A stretch of 64,000 nt of DNA from Thermocrispum municipale DSM 44069. Lineage in GTDB: Bacteria > Actinomycetota > Actinomycetes > Mycobacteriales > Pseudonocardiaceae. The notes beneath the pieces were generated by a model. The model saw nothing but the letters and a program-made list of their open reading frames with translations, had not been told where the DNA came from and did not search any database. This document shows positions 50,589-61,990 of the stretch, one piece after another. The stretch covers positions 62,001 to 126,000 of the forward strand of contig NZ_ATYT01000009.1 of assembly GCF_000427825.1 (NCBI RefSeq). The letters run 5' to 3'. A program made the translations under genes and the position numbers. Within the stretch, counting starts at the first letter, position 1. Each line of letters starts with the position of its first letter.

Positions 50589-50596
<8 letters not shown>
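49811..50596 (-). CDS. nei2: Endonuclease VIII-like DNA glycosylase
   Basis: This 261-residue Fpg/Nei-family DNA glycosylase/AP lyase has the catalytic N terminus MPEGD (Pro2 is the nucleophile, Glu3 the acid), Lys53 in YGKHLFVDL, the helix-two-turn-helix region with QRVMAGVGNVYKNEV, and a C-terminal zinc finger with Cys231, Cys234, Cys254 and Cys257. It removes oxidised pyrimidines and cuts the abasic site. Its start overlaps the end of lhr by 8 bp, the same order as Rv3296 (lhr) and Rv3297 (nei) in M. tuberculosis. The coupling suggests joint action in repair. Confidence 0.95.
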
Positions 50597-54977
<4,381 letters not shown>

Positions 54978-55286
54978 CGACTCGAGACTACGGCAGCGGT
55001 ACGACAGTTGCGCGGGGCGGAAGTTCGCTGGTCAACGCGGCGAACCCGGTGGGGCGGCGATGCGACCGGTGTGGCGCCGGCTCTGGTCGAGCTGTCTCGT
55101 GCTCGACCGCCCCAGCTCGCGTGGGTGCCGCCCGATGGCCCGTGCGCTCACGCGCTCGCGGGCGGCAGGACAGCGCGAAGCGCCAGAGCCGACGCGGCAG
55201 GCGGGGCGGCCACGCCCGAGCACGGCGCCACGCGGTCATGCCCGAGCACGGCGCCAGTTCGAGACGCCGGGGCCGAAGGCCTGTGC
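54978..55286. other. Gene-free GC-rich stretch upstream of lhr
   Basis: No gene is supported here. The stretch must contain the lhr promoter. CGAGCACGGCGCCA with its CCC leader occurs twice 26 bp apart (55215 and 55241), and GTGCGCTCAC-like pieces at about 55140 and 55283 resemble the edge of the adjacent 50-bp repeat, suggesting older degraded copies. Confidence 0.45.
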
Positions 55287-55565
55287 GCTCACCCATCCGC
55301 GGGCGCCAGCACGCGCAGACCGACACCCATGCCCACGCTCACCCATCCGCGGGCGCCAGCACGCGCAGACCGACACCCATGCCCACGCTCACCCATCCGC
55401 GGGCGCCAGCACGCGCAGACCGACACCCATGCCCACGCTCACCCATCCGCGGGCGCCAGCACGCGCAGACCGACACCCATGCCCACGCTCACTCACCCGC
55501 CGGCGGCAGAACCCGCGGACCGACGCCCATGGGTTCGCTCACCTACCCGCGAGCGCCAGCTCGAG
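55287..55565. repeat. 50-bp tandem repeat array (four identical units plus degenerate copies)
   Basis: Four consecutive identical 50-bp units start with GCTCACCCATCCGCGGGCGC at 55287, 55337, 55387 and 55437. A fifth, diverged unit starts at 55487 (GCTCACTCACCCGCCGGCGG) and a partial sixth at 55537 runs into the 3' end of the neighbouring minus-strand gene. There are no unique spacers, so it is a minisatellite and not CRISPR. Each unit contains CGGGCGCCAGCACGCG, which can fold weakly. Because 50 is not a multiple of three the array stays open in several frames; those frames are not genes. Confidence 0.9.
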
Positions 55566-56447
55566 CCGTCCAGCGCGGTGCAGTTTCAGCAGCGCGTCCA
55601 CGGTGGCGTAACCCCGCCACTCCAGCGCGGCGATCGGCGAGAAGCTCGCGAAATCCACCGACCATCCGCCGTCGGAATGTTGCTGCTCGGCCAGCTCGTC
55701 CAGCTCGGCCTCGATGACGCCCTCGTCCAGCAGGCGGCTGGCAGGCGACCCCGGCACGGGCGCGAAGTCCAGCGCGCGCATCGTCTCGCCTTCACTGCCA
55801 CCGGCAACCGGTACCCGGCCGTCGCGCGGGACGAACCGGGCCAGCCGGTCCAGCAGCTCCTCGGCCTGCGGATACTGCGGGACTGCCGCGTCGAGGAACC
55901 GCACGGTGAACGACAGCGCGATGGCGTGGGGCTGTTCGTCCAGGGCCTCCACCGCCGCGAAGCAGTACTCGCACGCGCGGCGCAGCCACGGGTGCCGTGC
56001 GACTGCGGGATCGTGTGCGGCGACGCGAAGCGCAGCGCCGGCGGCGAACGCGGTGCTCTGCAATGCGGACTTCGTAGGGTCGGCGTTCGCCCAGAACGGA
56101 GCTGTCGCCGCCGCGTCCTGCACCGGGAGCGCGAACGGCAATCCGCCGTCCGGCAGTGTGACCGACTCCAGCCAGTCGCACAGTTCGACCACGCGGGGGG
56201 ACGTGTGCGGCGCGATGTCCTCGAACACCTCGAACGCGTGCAGGGCACCGCCCGGCTGGCTCTCCGCTGCGCGCAGGTCCGGCTCGAGGCCCCGGCCATA
56301 GCCGCCGTCGGGGTTGCGGTAGGCCTCCAGGGCGGCCAGCACCGCTTCTGCACTACCCCTGCCGACGAGCAGCTCGAACCGTCGCCGATCCAGCAGGCGC
56401 GCATGGCCGGCCATGAACGACGCGGCGAGCTCGAGATCGACACTCAT
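55539..56447 (-). CDS. Hypothetical protein, alpha/alpha-toroid (prenyltransferase-like) fold
   Basis: This 302-residue soluble protein resembles the prenyltransferase/terpenoid-cyclase toroid repeats: ALEAYRNPDGGYGRGLEPD near residues 39-57, LPDGGLPFALP near 97-107 and QQHSDGGWSVDFASFSPIAALEWRG near 258-282, each a helix followed by a GGxxG/GGW turn. It has no DXDD cyclase motif. The ATG at 56447 starts the conserved part. The last dozen codons coincide with a partial unit of the 50-bp repeat array. Its function is unknown; related proteins are left as hypothetical. Confidence 0.8.
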   Translation of the reverse strand: MSVDLELAASFMAGHARLLDRRRFELLVGRGSAEAVLAALEAYRNPDGGYGRGLEPDLRAAESQPGGALHAFEVFEDIAPHTSPRVVELCDWLESVTLPDGGLPFALPVQDAAATAPFWANADPTKSALQSTAFAAGAALRVAAHDPAVARHPWLRRACEYCFAAVEALDEQPHAIALSFTVRFLDAAVPQYPQAEELLDRLARFVPRDGRVPVAGGSEGETMRALDFAPVPGSPASRLLDEGVIEAELDELAEQQHSDGGWSVDFASFSPIAALEWRGYATVDALLKLHRAGRLELALAGR

Positions 56448-56490
56448 GTGGGCAGTCTGGCACCGGGCCCCGACATTTTCGCGGCGCCGA

Positions 56491-56679
56491 TCAGCCGGCG
56501 GGGCGCTCGGTACGTCCTTCAGCCGGATGCAGACCCAGCATGTCCAGCAGCATCGCGCACTCCTGCGCGTCGTTGGACAGCGCGGCGACCGCCCGGGTGG
56601 CCCGGCGGCGTTGTTCGGCGTCGATCGCCTCACCCGCACGAAGCACTACGTCCGAGAGGCGTTCCTTCGTCGCACTCAT
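56491..56679 (-). CDS. Small hypothetical protein (62 aa)
   Basis: This 62-residue helical protein (SATKERLSDVVLRAGEAID, RRRATRAVAALSNDAQECAMLLDMLGL) lies between the LD-carboxypeptidase and the toroid-like gene on the same strand, 43 bp before the latter. The composition is protein-like and the start is plausible, but no family is recognised. Confidence 0.6.
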   Translation of the reverse strand: MSATKERLSDVVLRAGEAIDAEQRRRATRAVAALSNDAQECAMLLDMLGLHPAEGRTERPAG

Positions 56680-56735
56680 GCCGCCCGGCTACCCGCAACC
56701 GCGCGCACTCACACGTGCGACGGCGGCAGGCTTTC

Positions 56736-57827
56736 TCAGCCGTCGCTGACCGCGGACTCGACGATCAGCGTCCCGGCGTCGGCATCCATGGTGGCCATCG
56801 ACCCCAACGGAATCGTCAGCTGTCCCGGACCGTGACCGAGTTTGAGCCCGCCCAGCACCGGAACCCCCAGCGCACCCAGTCGGTCCTGCAGCACCCCGAC
56901 GGCGTCCCACTCTCCTTCGTCGTGCGAGCTGTCGGTGATCTGTCCGATGACCACCCCGGCCACCTTGGGCAGATCGCCACAGCGCAGCAGCTGCGTGAGC
57001 ATGCGGTCGATGCGGTAGTTGGCCTCGCCGACCTCCTCGACGAAGAAGATCGCGTCGCGCAGATCGAGCTGGTCACGCGCCCCCACCGACGACGACACCA
57101 GCGACAAGTTGCCACCGAGCACCACGCCGGAGGCCTTCCCGGGCACCAGCACCGGAGCCGTCGTCTCCTCCGGATCACGCTCCAGCTTCACCTGATCCGT
57201 GCTCATCACCGCCGCGCGCAGCGCCTCGATCGACTCCGGCCCGGTGCGCTCGTCGTCCCAGTTGACCATCGGACCGTGCACGGTGGCCAGCCGGGTCGAC
57301 TCCCACAGCATCGCTTGCAGGCTGGTGATGTCGCTGAAGCCCACCAGCACCTTCGGGTCCCGCCGCACCGCGCGCAGGTCGATCCCGTCGGCGATGCGCT
57401 GACATCCGTAGCCTCCCCGCGCGGCGAAGACACCACGCACCTCCGGGTCGGCCAGTGCCGCGTTCAGGTCGGCCAGCCGGTCCTCGTCCTTGCCTGCCAG
57501 GTAGCCGTACTCGTCGTAGACGTGCTCGCCGAGTTCGACGACGAGCCCCCAGCTCTGAAGGATCTCGATGCCGCGCGCCATGGACTCGCGGTCAGGCGTA
57601 CTACCAGGAGAAACGACGCGCACCTTGTCGCCAGGACGCAGCTTCGGCGGGTGCACCGTGCGGCCTTTGCGCAGCCGGTTCAGGTGCTCGGGCAGCCTGC
57701 TCGCCGCGGTCTTGCCCGGTTCGGCCGCCCCCGCGACGCCCGAACCCGTCATGACCACGGCCGCTGCCGCCGCAGACGTGCCGATCAGTCTTCTCCGAGT
57801 GACCTTGCCCGCTGCCACACTCGCCAT
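56736..57827 (-). CDS. Tat-exported LD-carboxypeptidase (peptidase family S66)
   Basis: This 363-residue protein has a twin-arginine signal (VTRRRLIGTSAAAAAVV, about 9-25) and an S66 domain: PPKLRPGDKVRVVSPGSTPD, FAARGGYGCQRIADGI, the nucleophile Ser in VLVGFSDITSLQ, FFVEEVGEANYRIDRML and the His in GGLKLGHGPGQLTIPLG. S66 enzymes cut the L-Lys/meso-DAP to D-Ala bond of murein tetrapeptides in wall recycling; most are cytosolic, so Tat export is a notable variation. GGGAGGG precedes the ATG at 57827. Confidence 0.92.
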   Translation of the reverse strand: MASVAAGKVTRRRLIGTSAAAAAVVMTGSGVAGAAEPGKTAASRLPEHLNRLRKGRTVHPPKLRPGDKVRVVSPGSTPDRESMARGIEILQSWGLVVELGEHVYDEYGYLAGKDEDRLADLNAALADPEVRGVFAARGGYGCQRIADGIDLRAVRRDPKVLVGFSDITSLQAMLWESTRLATVHGPMVNWDDERTGPESIEALRAAVMSTDQVKLERDPEETTAPVLVPGKASGVVLGGNLSLVSSSVGARDQLDLRDAIFFVEEVGEANYRIDRMLTQLLRCGDLPKVAGVVIGQITDSSHDEGEWDAVGVLQDRLGALGVPVLGGLKLGHGPGQLTIPLGSMATMDADAGTLIVESAVSDG

Positions 57828-57910
57828 CTCTGGGCCCTCCCTTGACCGCCCGCCTTCGCACAGACGGCTGGACCCTACCGTCAGATCTCGCCGTGCGGCA
57901 GCCGACGAAT

Positions 57911-58453
57911 TCAGGAGTTTTCCGCCGGGGCGTAGACCAGGTGCATGACGCCGGTGGAGAACGTCGTCGACGACAGCAGCCGCAACGGCACGGTCGGACC
58001 GTCGTCGAACAGCCGCTGCCCCTTCCCCACCACGATCGGGTGGACCAGCAGGTGCAGCTCGTCCAGCAGCCGCTGCTCCAGCAACCACCGCACCAGCACG
58101 ACGCTGCCGGTGATGCCCAGGTTCATCTCCTGCTTGAGCTTGCGCAGCTCGTCGGCCACGTTCTCGTTGATCAACGTGGTGTTCTGCCACGTCGCCTCCG
58201 TCAGCGTGCTGGACACGACGTACTTGCGCGCGCTGTTCATCTGCTCGGTCATCGGGTCGTTCGGGTCGGCGTTGGGCCAGTAGTCCGCGAAACCTTCGTA
58301 GGTGACCCGGCCGAGCAACGTCGCGTCGGCGCCGCCCATCAGCTCGCCGACCACGGCGCCCATCTCGTCGTTGAAGTACGTCAAATGCCACTGCTCCGGC
58401 GACTCGACGACACCGTCGACCGAGACGAACAGGCCGGACTTGATCGAACCCAT
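57911..58453 (-). CDS. Dihydrofolate reductase-like (RibD_C) family protein
   Basis: This 180-residue protein belongs to the RibD C-terminal/DHFR-like fold: SGLFVSVDGVVESPEQW, LLGRVTYEGFADYWP, KYVVSSTLTEATWQN and the late ELHLLVHPIVVGKGQRLF. These actinobacterial proteins are NADPH-dependent reductase-like with unknown substrates; YwjB/YyaP are relatives. AGGGAG lies seven bases before the ATG at 58453. A paralogue is encoded at 58896-59453 on the same strand, with a YqeY-like gene between on the opposite strand. Confidence 0.9.
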   Translation of the reverse strand: MGSIKSGLFVSVDGVVESPEQWHLTYFNDEMGAVVGELMGGADATLLGRVTYEGFADYWPNADPNDPMTEQMNSARKYVVSSTLTEATWQNTTLINENVADELRKLKQEMNLGITGSVVLVRWLLEQRLLDELHLLVHPIVVGKGQRLFDDGPTVPLRLLSSTTFSTGVMHLVYAPAENS

Positions 58454-58563
58454 GATTTCTCCCTGCAATTCGGTAATTAGCGGATATTTCGTGCAAATCG
58501 ACGGCCGACGGTACCTGAAAAACCCGGTCGCCACGGGCGGGATGGCTTCGTATCGTGGCGGGC

Positions 58564-58923
58564 ATGCGAGCCGCCCTTCGTGCTGACCTGACCGCCGCGA
58601 TCAAGGCCAAGGACCGCGTCGCCGTATCGGCGTTGCGGTCGGCCCTTGCCGCGATCGACGACGCCGAGGCGGTTGCGGCGGAACCCGTGACGGGCCCCGG
58701 TAGCGAGCACGTCGCGGGCGCCGCCGCTGGAGTGGGCTCGGCAGAGGTCGCTCGGCAGCAGCTCACTACCGCAGACATGCGCGCCGTGGTGGAACGGGAG
58801 CACCGGGAGCGCGTCGCGACCGCGCGCGAGTACGCCGAGCTGGGCCGGGAGGACGCCGCCGCCCGCGTCCGCGCCGAGGCCGGCGTCCTGGCCCGCTACC
58901 TCTCGTCAGACACCGGCCGATAA
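58564..58923 (+). CDS. GatB/YqeY domain-like protein
   Basis: This 119-residue protein starts as YqeY proteins do (MRAALRADLTAAIKAKDRVAVSALRSALAAIDDAEAV) and ends in a helical half with EREHRERVATAREYAELGREDAAARVRAEAGVLARYL. YqeY domains share the tail domain of GatB and are thought to bind tRNA or act in amidotransferase-like roles, without proof. An in-frame GTG at 58555 is an alternative start. Its last 28 bp overlap the end of the convergent DHFR-like gene. Confidence 0.82.
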   Translation: MRAALRADLTAAIKAKDRVAVSALRSALAAIDDAEAVAAEPVTGPGSEHVAGAAAGVGSAEVARQQLTTADMRAVVEREHRERVATAREYAELGREDAAARVRAEAGVLARYLSSDTGR

Positions 58924-59453
58924 GCCAGGTACAGCACGCCGTTGTCGTAGACCTGCGCATCGCGCCGCTCGAGCTTTGCCGGCGGCACACCCTCGGGGAA
59001 CAGCCGCGGCCCGGCACCCCGAGTCACCGGGAAGACGCACAGGTTCAACTCGTCCACCAAACCGTCGGCCAGCATGGCGCGCACCAGAGTCGCCGAACCA
59101 CTGACGTACAGATCGCCGACCTCGTCCTTCAACGCTCGGATGCGCTCGGGGTCGTAGGGGCCGAGCACCTCGCTGTTCTGCCACGCGCTGGTGTCGGTCA
59201 ACGTGGACGACACGACGTACTTCTGGGTGTCGTTGAAGAACGGGGCGCCCTCGTCGTCCTCGACCGTCCGCTCCCGCCAGGCGGGCGCGAACATCTCCCA
59301 CGTCGTCCGCCCCAGCAAGATGCCCTTGCACGTGCTGAACACCGCACGCAGCGCGTCGCCCATCTTCGGATCCCACGGATAGTCGAACGTCCATGTCGGG
59401 GCGTCGATCACGCCGTCAAGGCTGACGAACTCGTGGACGTGAATCTCACCCAT
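58896..59453 (-). CDS. Dihydrofolate reductase-like (RibD_C) family protein, second copy
   Basis: This 185-residue paralogue of the protein at 57911 shows EFVSLDGVIDAPTWTFDYPWD, ILLGRTTWEMFAPAW, KYVVSSTLTDTSAWQ and VDELNLCVFPVTRGAGPRLFPEG. The ATG at 59453 has GGAGG six bases upstream and is better than the TTG at 59459. It ends 28 bp inside the convergent YqeY-like gene. Substrate and role are unknown. Confidence 0.9.
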   Translation of the reverse strand: MGEIHVHEFVSLDGVIDAPTWTFDYPWDPKMGDALRAVFSTCKGILLGRTTWEMFAPAWRERTVEDDEGAPFFNDTQKYVVSSTLTDTSAWQNSEVLGPYDPERIRALKDEVGDLYVSGSATLVRAMLADGLVDELNLCVFPVTRGAGPRLFPEGVPPAKLERRDAQVYDNGVLYLAYRPVSDER

Positions 59454-59604
59454 GGCCAACCTCCGTCACTCTGTCCAGTTCGCCGGATAGGACCGGCTCG
59501 GCATCACCAACTCATCGCCATCGGACAATCTGTGACTCACATCACAAGATGACCTCCGGTGACGGTCCGTCCGACCGCTGACGGCGGTGTGGCAGGCTGC
59601 GACC

Positions 59605-60606
59605 ATGGCCATCCCCACGGTGATCGTCACCGGGTTTCTCGGCTCGGGTAAGACCACGCTGCTGAACCACTTGCTGCGCAATCGCCAGGGCATGCGGATC
59701 GGCGCCGTCGTCAACGACTTCGGCGCGGTCGGGATCGACGCCATGCTCGTCTCCGGCCAGGTGGACGCCATGGTGTCGTTCGCCAACGGATGCTTGTGCT
59801 GCGCCGTCGACGCCAGCGGCCTGGACGCGATGCTGGGCAAGCTGGCCGACAGCGGCGCGGTCGATCTGATCGTGATCGAGGCCAGCGGCCTGGCCGAACC
59901 GAAGGACCTGATCCGGCTGATGGCAGGCAGCCAGCACTCCGGAGTGGCTTATCAAGGCCTGATCGAGGTGGTCGACGCCGCGGAGTTCACCGCCACCCGC
60001 GAGCGCCACCCGCAGTTGGACAACCATCTCAAGGCCGCCGACCTGGTCGTGCTGAACAAGATCGACCGCGCCGAGGACCCGGACGGCATCACGGCCACGG
60101 TGCGGGAACTGGCCGCAGGAACGCCGGTCGTCCCCGTCGAGTACGGGCGGATCGACCCGCAGATGCTCGTCGACCTGCCTCGCCGGGAGGAACCCGACGA
60201 AAAGCAGCTGTCGTTCGCCGACCTGCTGGAATCCGAACCGGAGGACGACCACGACCACCTGCACGCCGGCTATGAGTCGGTCGAGGTCGTCACCGACACG
60301 CCGTTGGATCCGCGGGCGCTCATGGCCTTCCTGGAGGACCAACCCGCGGGGGTCTACCGGATCAAGGGGTTCCTGCACTTCGCCGTGCCCGGCCACGAGC
60401 AGAAGTTCACCCTGCACACCGTCGGCGGCTTCGTCCGCCTCGAGCGGGAGAACTGGCGGCGCGACGAAGATCCGCGCACCTCGCTGGTGGTGATCGGCGC
60501 CGGGATGGACACCATGGAGGTGCAGCAGCGACTGCGGGCGTGCGAGCACCACGGCGCCTGCGCGGTCGACGAACAGGGCATGCTCGGCATCCTGCGCTTC
60601 CTGTGA
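59605..60606 (+). CDS. COG0523/CobW-family metallochaperone GTPase
   Basis: This 333-residue G3E GTPase has Walker A GFLGSGKTT (10-18), the metal motif C63-L-C65-C66 (GCLCCAV), Walker-B-like IEASGLAEP and the guanine motif NKID (151-154), followed by a His/Asp-rich loop DDHDHLH (214-220) and the C-terminal CobW_C domain. Family members insert or allocate Zn, Co or Fe; some answer zinc starvation through Zur. Which metal applies here cannot be read from sequence; no Zur palindrome or cobalamin riboswitch was recognised in the 145-bp upstream gap. Confidence 0.92.
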   Translation: MAIPTVIVTGFLGSGKTTLLNHLLRNRQGMRIGAVVNDFGAVGIDAMLVSGQVDAMVSFANGCLCCAVDASGLDAMLGKLADSGAVDLIVIEASGLAEPKDLIRLMAGSQHSGVAYQGLIEVVDAAEFTATRERHPQLDNHLKAADLVVLNKIDRAEDPDGITATVRELAAGTPVVPVEYGRIDPQMLVDLPRREEPDEKQLSFADLLESEPEDDHDHLHAGYESVEVVTDTPLDPRALMAFLEDQPAGVYRIKGFLHFAVPGHEQKFTLHTVGGFVRLERENWRRDEDPRTSLVVIGAGMDTMEVQQRLRACEHHGACAVDEQGMLGILRFL

Positions 60607-60638
60607 GCCGACAGGGCGGACTGTGAGCCGACAGGGCG
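60601..60638. repeat. 18-bp direct repeat at the end of the CobW-family gene
   Basis: CTGTGAGCCGACAGGGCG occurs at 60601-60618 and at 60621-60638. The first copy includes the stop codon of the GTPase gene. The rest of the gap to 60816 shows nothing further. Confidence 0.75.
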
Positions 60639-60816
60639 AAGCAATCCCGTCTCCTGGCGAGCCCATCCGCGGTCCACGAGCGATGCTGCCGGGACTCCTG
60701 CGCGTCCTGTGAGCAGGTGGGTCGCAGTGAGGCTCGTGCCGAACCTTCCGGCCGCGGGGCTCAACCCCGTCGCACCGAATGAGCCCGGCCGGGGTACGCC
60801 CGGAACTCCGGCGACC

Positions 60817-61356
60817 TCAGCCGCGGCCGACCGACCGCCCGGAGAAGGCGGCGATCCGCTCGTAGATGTCGGCGTCGGCGGGCGCCTGCTGCTCGGGACC
60901 GAACGCGCTCCCCCGCCGCTCCGGCGTCAACGCGCCCCGCATCGCCTCGAACCCGCACTCGGCCACCCAGGGATCCAAGTCCGACGTGCCGCGGCCGAGC
61001 GCGCGGGCGAGATCCCACGAATGCACCGCGAACTCGGCGGCTTGGAACCCGGCCATCGGCGGCACCTCACCGGCCGACGGCAACTGCGACCGCAGTTCGT
61101 CGGCGCCGCGGCGGTAGGCGGCCAACCAGTCGTCGTGGCGCGGGGTCGACGACCAATCGACTTCCTCCCCGCGCATCATCGTGGCGAAATTCGCCGGGGC
61201 CTCCACCACGTGGTCGACCAGATCGCGCACCGTCCACTCCGCGCACGGCGTCGGATCGTCGAATCGCTCCGGCCGGACTTCGGCCAGGAGCGCCTCGAGC
61301 TGGTCGAGCCCGCTCAGTACCGCATCACGCACACTTTTCTCAGTCACCTGGGCCAC
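60817..61356 (-). CDS. TIGR03086 family (maleylpyruvate isomerase-like, DinB fold) protein
   Basis: This 179-residue protein has the mycothiol-dependent maleylpyruvate-isomerase N-domain pattern: FDDPTPCAEWTVRDLVDHVVEAPANF (first His ligand) and FAVHSWDLARALGR (second His region). TIGR03086 proteins are predicted metal-binding with unknown substrates, probably mycothiol linked. GTG codons at 61356 and 61347 are alternative starts. It is 21 bp downstream of the MarR gene, so the two probably share a transcript. Confidence 0.85.
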   Translation of the reverse strand: MAQVTEKSVRDAVLSGLDQLEALLAEVRPERFDDPTPCAEWTVRDLVDHVVEAPANFATMMRGEEVDWSSTPRHDDWLAAYRRGADELRSQLPSAGEVPPMAGFQAAEFAVHSWDLARALGRGTSDLDPWVAECGFEAMRGALTPERRGSAFGPEQQAPADADIYERIAAFSGRSVGRG

Positions 61357-61377
61357 CTAACCACGCAACACCGACAG

Positions 61378-61893
61378 TTACGAGGCCCCCGGCAGCTGCG
61401 AGCGGACCGCGACGGTGCTGTCGATGCTCAGCTGCAGGAAACGCATGATCGTGGCGCGCTCGTCGGCGTCGAACTCCGCCCAGGCCCGGGAGTAGGCCTC
61501 GCCGAGCGGCCCGAACAGCTGCTCCCCGAGGCGCGCCGTGCGTTCCGGCATCACCAGGTGCACCCGCCTGCGGTCCGTCAGATCGCGATCCCGGCGCAGG
61601 TGCCCGGCGTTCTCCAGCCGGTCCAGCACCGCCGTCGTCGCCGAGGCGCTCAGGTTCAGCGCCCGCGCCAGCTGCGTCGGAGAGATCGACTCGCCGCGCC
61701 GGCTCGCGTCCATGATCACAACCAGCGCGTTCAGGTCGGTGCGGTACAGGCCGTGCGCCTCGCCGAACATCTCCGCGAACCGATCCAGCTCGATGTTGAG
61801 CTGACGGATCAACCGACCCAGTTGCCGGTCGGACTCGGCCTGCTCCGGCTGCGCCCCCGGCTGAGACGCCCGCGACAACCGCGACACCCGCAT
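61378..61893 (-). CDS. MarR family transcriptional regulator
   Basis: This 171-residue regulator has a winged helix at about 62-120: ALVVIMDASRRGESISPTQLARALNLSASATTAVLDRLENAGHLRRDRDLTDRRRVHLVM is the MarR recognition-helix and wing pattern, with the DxRxxx wing arginines. N- and C-terminal helices form the dimer. It is divergent from the MMPL transporter with 97 bp between, so it likely represses that gene and itself. The ligand is unknown. Confidence 0.92.
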   Translation of the reverse strand: MRVSRLSRASQPGAQPEQAESDRQLGRLIRQLNIELDRFAEMFGEAHGLYRTDLNALVVIMDASRRGESISPTQLARALNLSASATTAVLDRLENAGHLRRDRDLTDRRRVHLVMPERTARLGEQLFGPLGEAYSRAWAEFDADERATIMRFLQLSIDSTVAVRSQLPGAS

Positions 61894-61913
61894 GAACCGA
61901 GCCTAACCGGTGT

Positions 61914-61939
61914 AGGTAGTTTGAACATCGAATAATTCG
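61914..61939. promoter_or_regulatory. AT-rich dyad in the MarR-MMPL divergent region
   Basis: CGAAT-A-ATTCG (61929-61939) is a perfect palindrome in an AT-rich patch of an otherwise GC-rich region. Overlapping it, TAGTTTGA-ACA-TCGAATAA (61917-61935) is a looser dyad of the type bound by MarR proteins. It lies between the two divergent starts. Confidence 0.5.
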
Positions 61940-61990
61940 GGCAGTCGCCATATCTCGTCACTACTCGGGCGGCGCACATTCGGAGGGACA

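Noticed and set aside
55287-55540. Regularly repeated units that might be a CRISPR array
   Set aside because: The 50-bp units are directly adjacent with no unique spacers and no cas genes are nearby; it is a minisatellite.
59460-59604. Cobalamin or other riboswitch before the CobW-family gene
   Set aside because: No B12-box-like or other conserved riboswitch element could be recognised in this short gap.
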